DNA of 64,000 nt, from contig NC_092597.1 of assembly GCF_047663525.1 (NCBI RefSeq), positions 19,180,501 to 19,244,500 on the forward strand. Reading direction: 5' to 3'. The DNA comes from Anas platyrhynchos (Eukaryota > Chordata > Aves > Anseriformes > Anatidae). This document shows, piece after piece, positions 59,031-64,000 of the stretch. Under the pieces are notes generated by a model. The model was not told the DNA's origin. It saw nothing but the letters and a program-made list of their open reading frames with translations, and made no database searches. The translations under genes were made by a program, and so were the position numbers. Each line of letters opens with the position of its first letter. The stretch's first letter is position 1.

Positions 59031-59525
59031 GCTGCCGAGCAGAGCAGCGAGCATAAGGTGCCTTTCCCCTTCCCGGCAAAGGGCTCTCTCCTGCCCCAGG
59101 GGGCACGGTGCGGGCGGCGATGCTGGGGACACACTGCCCTCTAAAGGGGGACCTCGGAGGGAAATGGGAGGCTTGGGAAGCTCTGCTCGGAAAACTTGCC
59201 CGTTACAGTCTGAAATTGCTGGAAATAATTTCAAGGAGATCCGGAACCTGCCCGAAAGCATTCATTAACTAACCTTGCAAAGACTCTGAGACGTTTTGAA
59301 GAGGCTCAGCCCCGGGAGATGGGCAGTAAGCGGTGTCGGCAGGAGCAGGGTGTCTGCTTAGGGAGTGATCTTGCCCCAAAAACACATTATACAACAGTAG
59401 GATCATCCCTCCGCACCGCAAAGGCTGTGCTGCAAAGGAGAAGGAGGCGGCATCTCCATCGGCCAAGTGTGTGGGGATCTCCTACAGCATTTGAACCATT
59501 TCTGGTCCTTGGTCTTTCTGCGTTT
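59031..59525. other. CpG-rich patch, possible small CpG island
   Basis: I count 21 CpGs in 495 bases, 16 of them in the first 310, with a dense core at 59105-59120 (CACGGTGCGGGCGGCGATG). In 12001-12500 I count three. GC content is also visibly higher than in the flanks. In vertebrates such patches often mark promoters or enhancers kept free of methylation. No TATA box, initiator or adjoining coding exon is evident on either strand, so a distal element, a non-coding RNA promoter or a GC-rich insertion are all possible. Confidence 0.5.
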
Positions 59526-62000
59526 GGCTATTCTGGATAGGAAGACATCCATGCAAGGAACATTTAGAGCTACGTTAGCAATGCTTATCTAAGACACCCT
59601 TACTTTATGAGGTCTGGTTTTTGCAGTTTTGACTGTTTTGCTGTTGAACACCCTCCTAAGGTAAATGGAGCAAATCAAAGTGAACATTCCTGACAAATTA
59701 ATGAGCAAACACATTAGCTGCTCTGAAATGAAATGCCTTCACATCACATAAATTCATTTCACAGTGTTTATATATTTATGGAAATGTCTTTGAATTATAC
59801 TCCCAGCTCTAGCAGAGATGATTTCTTCTTCCATTATAAAGCAGGTTATGTGGTGATAACTTCTAGACCCCTATGAGCTACTGGAGCATGTAATTATCTT
59901 GTTCCGCTTATTAATGATGAAAGGTCTATGCAAGTCCCAGAGCAGTTGTATGTACTAGGCTGAGTAATTTAAAGAGGCTGTGTAAATTTAATTTAGTCTC
60001 AAATTTGGTTGCTGACTTAAAATAATCTTCAAACAAGGAATGTAAATGTTTTGGGGCATTTAAAACTTTTCAAAATCATTGATTGATATGTAGTACTGCA
60101 AAGCTAAACGTAGCATCACAGTGCTGACATATCAAACTGAAAAAGTGGGCTGTAAGTAAAAAGCTGACCAGGCTCTACTCAGAAATGTATGTTGCAAACA
60201 AACATCAAACTAACACAAATTATGATTTTGGATTTTAATTTTGAAGTAATCTTATTGGTAATGGAAGACACGTTAAAAATGAGTTTCATCCTGACACCCT
60301 TGAGAAGTGGCCAATTTATATACTTCTGGGCTGGAGATCTGCAAACCTCTTCTCCCCAACCTTCCTAAAATGGCATCGCTGGTTTTATGATGTCTCCTAG
60401 CTATAATCCTGCTTCTACAGTCTGCCATCATAATGCTAATTAGTTCTGTATGTAAATAAACTATTGTTGACAGGACACTTTCAGTGATTCACATATGACT
60501 CATGGAGAGAGAGAGGTTTTAAAAGTGATTTATCCATAAACAGAGATTCCATATGTCCTAATCTGGCATGGATTTCTCGCCTTCTCTTTATAGCAAGGAA
60601 TGTGTGTATGCCTGTATAGCAGGGCTATAATGTGACAATTTGTCTCGGAGCAAAACCAGGATTTATGGTACTTACTGGAGACCACAGAGGTAAAAACGAA
60701 CAGCAGGCTGCATTTAATCATCTGAATTTTCAAATATTTCTTTGGCTTGGGTAAATGTGTCTTTGTTCCGTTTTGGGAATGTGTTCAGCTGTAGGATGGG
60801 GTCCTGTAAAGTTATCTGAATATCCTGCAGGCATGCTTAGTGGAGTGCATGCAGGGGGTGCGAGAGCAGCATGGGTGGGGATGCTTCTAAAGGTGAAGGC
60901 TCGGGCCCAAAGCTTTCTAGCTGACTACACTTCTGGCAAGGCTGCCACTATAAATGTGTTCTTGAAGAAAATGCACTTATTGGTGCTATACATATCCAAT
61001 AAGCACTTCGGGAAGTCAGAACGTATCCCTAATCCCAGATAAATGCCATAGGAGACTCAGGCAGAGGAGAAAGTGGAGTAGTAACCAATTAAATACTATT
61101 TTTCGATAGGGCCTGATTTTAGGGCCTCTACTAAGTATATGATTTGTGCTGGTATGAGTGGCATTGCTGAGTCTTATGTAGTTAAGAGGCAGATACACAC
61201 TTCAGTGTTTGGAAACTTCTAGGGATTGAAGTTTATGTTGAAGTCTTTTCTCTGGGCTTTTTATTTTTGCCTTTGTCTTGACTGCATTATATATCCTAGT
61301 GACACTGTTTGTTCTCCTTGTCTCCTCCTTTTCCCTCTTGCTTCTCTCCAATTATTCTTGGTTTTGGCACAGGGTCGCTTATGTTACTCTTCTTTTAAAT
61401 CAAAATTAAGTTTCTTCTAGCCACAAGACTTCAAGAGCTGAAGCTTTGGGTGAAACAGGCAGGAATTGTAGAATTGATGCCTGGAAAACAGCAGCATAAA
61501 TTACCTGAACACACAGAAGGCAGATTAAAAAGCCACAAACCAGTGGCAGGTGGTATTTATGCTTTCATAATTTGAACAAGACAATGCTGCACATGTGAGC
61601 CATAAAATGGGATGAAAATGCGCTACTGGCAGTGAGTTGTGCTGACAAAATAAGAGCAAAAAGCTGAATTTTGTTGATGTCAGGGCAAGGCTGGCACATG
61701 TTGATTAAAAAAAAAAAAAAAAGGCTGTCTGCTTATTCGTGGCAAAGACGTCAGCTTTTCTGCCAGTGGGGTTGGAGCCCGTTTTCCTGCCTGCTGAAAG
61801 AGCTCTCCAGGGGTGGGAGCAGTTTAATCAGGACAGCTTGTTGCAGCCTTCAGGATGGTGGTCCTGGTGGGGCTGCCGAAGTGCCAGTGCGGAGGGGATT
61901 TGTTGGCTGCAGACTCCTGGCTGCTGAGAACAGGGCCAGGCTCTGGTCTGTTGGCAGAGCTGTTAGTGGGAAAGGCAAAGCCAGAGCTGATTTTTCTTAC
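59526..62000. other. AT-rich non-coding region, possible regulatory elements
   Basis: No gene is recognised. 59640-60010 is dense in ATTAAT, TTTATGG, TTATTAATGATG and TAATTTAATTTAG strings, and 60380-60480 has TAATTA and ATTGTT cores, as seen in developmental enhancers. An A16 run lies at 61707-61722. Frames of 95-114 codons at 60755-61042 and 61671-62015 have no known domain. Confidence 0.4.
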
Positions 62001-62033
62001 CGCTTGGATTTGTAATGACTTTCCCTCTTCAGG
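62001..62033 (-). other. Possible 33-nt microexon on the minus strand
   Basis: On the minus strand a very good acceptor (TTTGTTTGTTCCCCCTACACAG) is followed by 33 bases and the donor GCG|GTAAGA. The length keeps frame, and the first frame is open (PEEGKSLQIQA). Microexons of 3-27 nt or slightly more are typical of neuronal genes. There is no neighbouring exon to confirm it. Confidence 0.17.
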
Positions 62034-62465
62034 CTGTGTAGGGGGAACAAACAAAAGCACCATATTGGCTCACCCAAAGAGGGGATCCATGGTGTGGATT
62101 TTCCCGTTTGTATCACATTTCTTGGTTCATGGCTTGGCTCTGAGGTCCTGAGACTAGCAGTTGTCATTCACTGGTGATGCTGGCCAGGGTTCAGCAATAA
62201 ACCCTGGTGGTAGGGCTGCCTTTTAGCTGGTCCCAGGAAACTCCCTTCAAGCTGCTGCTCCTTCATCTGATGCATGAGACTGAGCTTCCTTTAGCAGCAT
62301 CCATGCCAATATTTGAGGCAAGAATCTACCAATACGTGCCAGCAAACAACAACAACAAAGTGATTGGGCTAAATTCAGACCAGTTTCTATTTAAGAAATT
62401 TGGGTAAAAGAGTAATTTCTTTTGAAGGATGGGTATTACATTTTTATCCTTGTCATGTGAATATC
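62034..62465. other. Non-coding stretch
   Basis: No gene, RNA or repeat is recognised apart from short chance-length frames and a small CAACAACAACAA run near 62347. Confidence 0.5.
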
Positions 62466-62957
62466 TCATAGTGATTTAATCTCTCCATTTGCTGAAATGT
62501 CTTCCCATTTGGTGTTCATCTTTATCCTTTGTTTAGTTCTGTACGGCATTCCCAACAGTGATGTTAATAATAAGATAAAAGCAGAAGGTATTTTCTGAAA
62601 CTTTTTCCCATGTCCTGAACATAATGATTGCAGTTCCCTCAGTTGTGAAACTTTTGGCTCCTTTGCTCCTGACTTTGTCACATATGGGCATTTGCTATGA
62701 AAAAAAGGAAGGTGAATAGAGAGTATTTTAACTTTGGCACAAGAGGGAACTATGATGGCAACTCTGAAATGTGGAACCTGAGCCCAAATGTGGGGATGCA
62801 AAAAAATGAAACCCCACAAAGGACAAGGTGTTTTCAGGTAGTTGAGTTTCTGATGCTGGCCAACTTGTAAAAAAATAAAATAAATGTTATCAGGTCCAGG
62901 CATAGGTTTTATGAATGCAGCACTGAACGGGTGCACCTCTGAGTCTGAACACCACAT
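62466..62957 (-). CDS. Unrecognised 163-codon open frame
   Basis: This is the longest frame outside CR1 that starts with a real ATG. The start context is good, with A at -3. The peptide opens MWCSDSEVHPFSAAFIKPMP, has several aromatic/hydrophobic patches and a Lys/Arg-rich C-terminal third, but no domain or motif I can name. No acceptor, donor or polyadenylation signal frames it clearly. My rough expectation for random sequence of this composition is well under one such frame per window, but local composition can raise that. I regard it as more likely chance than gene. Confidence 0.12.
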   Translation of the reverse strand: MWCSDSEVHPFSAAFIKPMPGPDNIYFIFLQVGQHQKLNYLKTPCPLWGFIFLHPHIWAQVPHFRVAIIVPSCAKVKILSIHLPFFHSKCPYVTKSGAKEPKVSQLRELQSLCSGHGKKFQKIPSAFILLLTSLLGMPYRTKQRIKMNTKWEDISANGEIKSL

Positions 62958-64000
62958 CGTGGGAAAGTATCAAAGGGTGTAGCTAGAAACTGGAGACTGA
63001 TCCAGTTATGATAGTTTTGTGGTCTGTTCCTGTTGTTAATATTTATTACTGTCTTTGACCTTTGTTTCCCACCTGACCATTTCTGGTATAAACACATGGT
63101 GGTGATAAAAGTGAAATAGAAGCAGATTGGTGGGAGTCAAAGCAGAAACCTGGGTGTGGAGTGGGAACTGCATTTGCCTGGCTCTATACAAACTTTCCTT
63201 GTTTCTCTGCCTATAAATATGTGACAATTTATGGAAAGATTATTAGATTTCTTTCATGCTCTCATTGCTTATGCTTTGAGAGTTGAAGTGAAGAGTTGGG
63301 TTGCTTGGTTGCCATGAGGCAAGCAATGTGTGACCTGCCTGCCAGCATATCTTGGCTACCTGTGCTTACTGGTTTTAGCCACAGAAAGAAGTTGGGGTTA
63401 CTGTGTATTTGACCTATTTAAAAACAAAGGAAAGGGAGATTATTCCTCATCTTCTAAACAAATTCCTCAAGGAGCATATCTCCAAAATAATTTGCACAAA
63501 ATAGCTATTTTGGTTGAGCAGATAATCTCTGAACCATACCTCCCACCTCACTTTTCACACTTTGGAAACTGTGTCCTTTAGAAACCCTAGGTCCATGAGA
63601 ATGACTGGCCTTTGGTTTGGGATTATCTGATATAACTTTTAGTGAATTTTGAACATATTCTGAAAAGTCAGTGAGTTGCCCAAGATGCCTACTGCTCTGT
63701 GAAAGGGTGACTTCAGTATGAGGTTGCACCTGAACATTCTTGCACAAATATGATGAATACCCTATGTACTGGAAGACCTTCACTTGGGGGGTGATTTTGG
63801 ACACCAGAAACTCTATCCAAATCAAAGCAAGACAAAAGCATAGAAAGCTGAGGCTTATATTTGTAATTGCTCTGAGATGTTGTGTGGTTGTACTTGGAAG
63901 TGCAAGTACAGGACAAAGTCATGGGAATCACTTCCTATTCCTGTCCATTTGCCCAACTTTTTTGCTGTTATGGGTTTTGAGAGAAAGGTTGGTGGTGTGA
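62958..64000. other. Non-coding right end of the window
   Basis: No gene is recognised. Frames of 83-106 codons at 63330-63581 (plus) and 63505-63825 (minus) overlap each other and have no known domain. The frame at 63740-64000 runs off the window edge and starts from a non-ATG codon, so it cannot be judged. Confidence 0.5.

Noticed and set aside
1-64000. CRISPR arrays, tRNA/rRNA genes, endogenous retrovirus LTRs or bacterial operons
   Set aside because: Reading through the window I saw no regular spacer-repeat array, cloverleaf, LTR pair with primer-binding site, or dense same-strand ORFs.

Overview
The window looks like a gene-poor, mostly non-coding piece of a vertebrate nuclear genome, most probably a bird. 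The main evidence is a CR1 LINE 3' fragment at about 399-1139. It has a clean reverse-transcriptase C-terminal reading frame, the usual CR1 5' truncation, and a 3' end made of tandem ATTCTGTG octamers instead of a poly(A) tail. CR1 is also common in crocodilians and turtles, so 'bird' is an inference. Two older CR1 3'-end scraps (29007-29076, 42151-42212) and one probable MIR remnant (12650-12715) fit an amniote background with few repeats. I saw no operon structure, Shine-Dalgarno sites, CRISPR arrays, tRNA, rRNA or bacterial genes.

Layout. 1-398 is unremarkable flank. 399-1139 is the CR1 copy. 1140-13500 is non-coding DNA holding a long purine tract (3213-3290), a T38 run (4933-4970), a homeodomain-core-rich stretch (7140-7400), a hairpin cluster (8826-8946) and the MIR scrap. 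13535-13860 is a small CpG-rich patch with a 74-codon antisense frame. 14000-34000 holds several exon-like segments with good splice signals, a 64-codon antisense frame with a signal-peptide-like start, and more homopolymers. 34000-59000 is mostly featureless intergenic or intronic sequence with short tandem duplications, one strong G-quadruplex motif (51004-51031) and simple repeats. 59031-59525 is a second, stronger CpG-rich patch, followed by AT-rich sequence that could hold regulatory elements. 60500-64000 has a microexon-like segment and a 163-codon antisense frame.

Apart from the CR1 fragment I recognised no protein-coding gene. The candidate exons and small reading frames come from splice-site shape and open frame only. 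Such pseudo-exons are common in vertebrate introns, and no pair of them is linked into a transcript by anything visible here. The window may lie in a large intron or in a gene desert near a developmental gene; I cannot tell which. I found no convincing new biological system. The best leads are the exon-like segments at 14796-14892, 33396-33523 and 44995-45221, the CpG patch at 59031-59525, and the two small signal-peptide-like frames.
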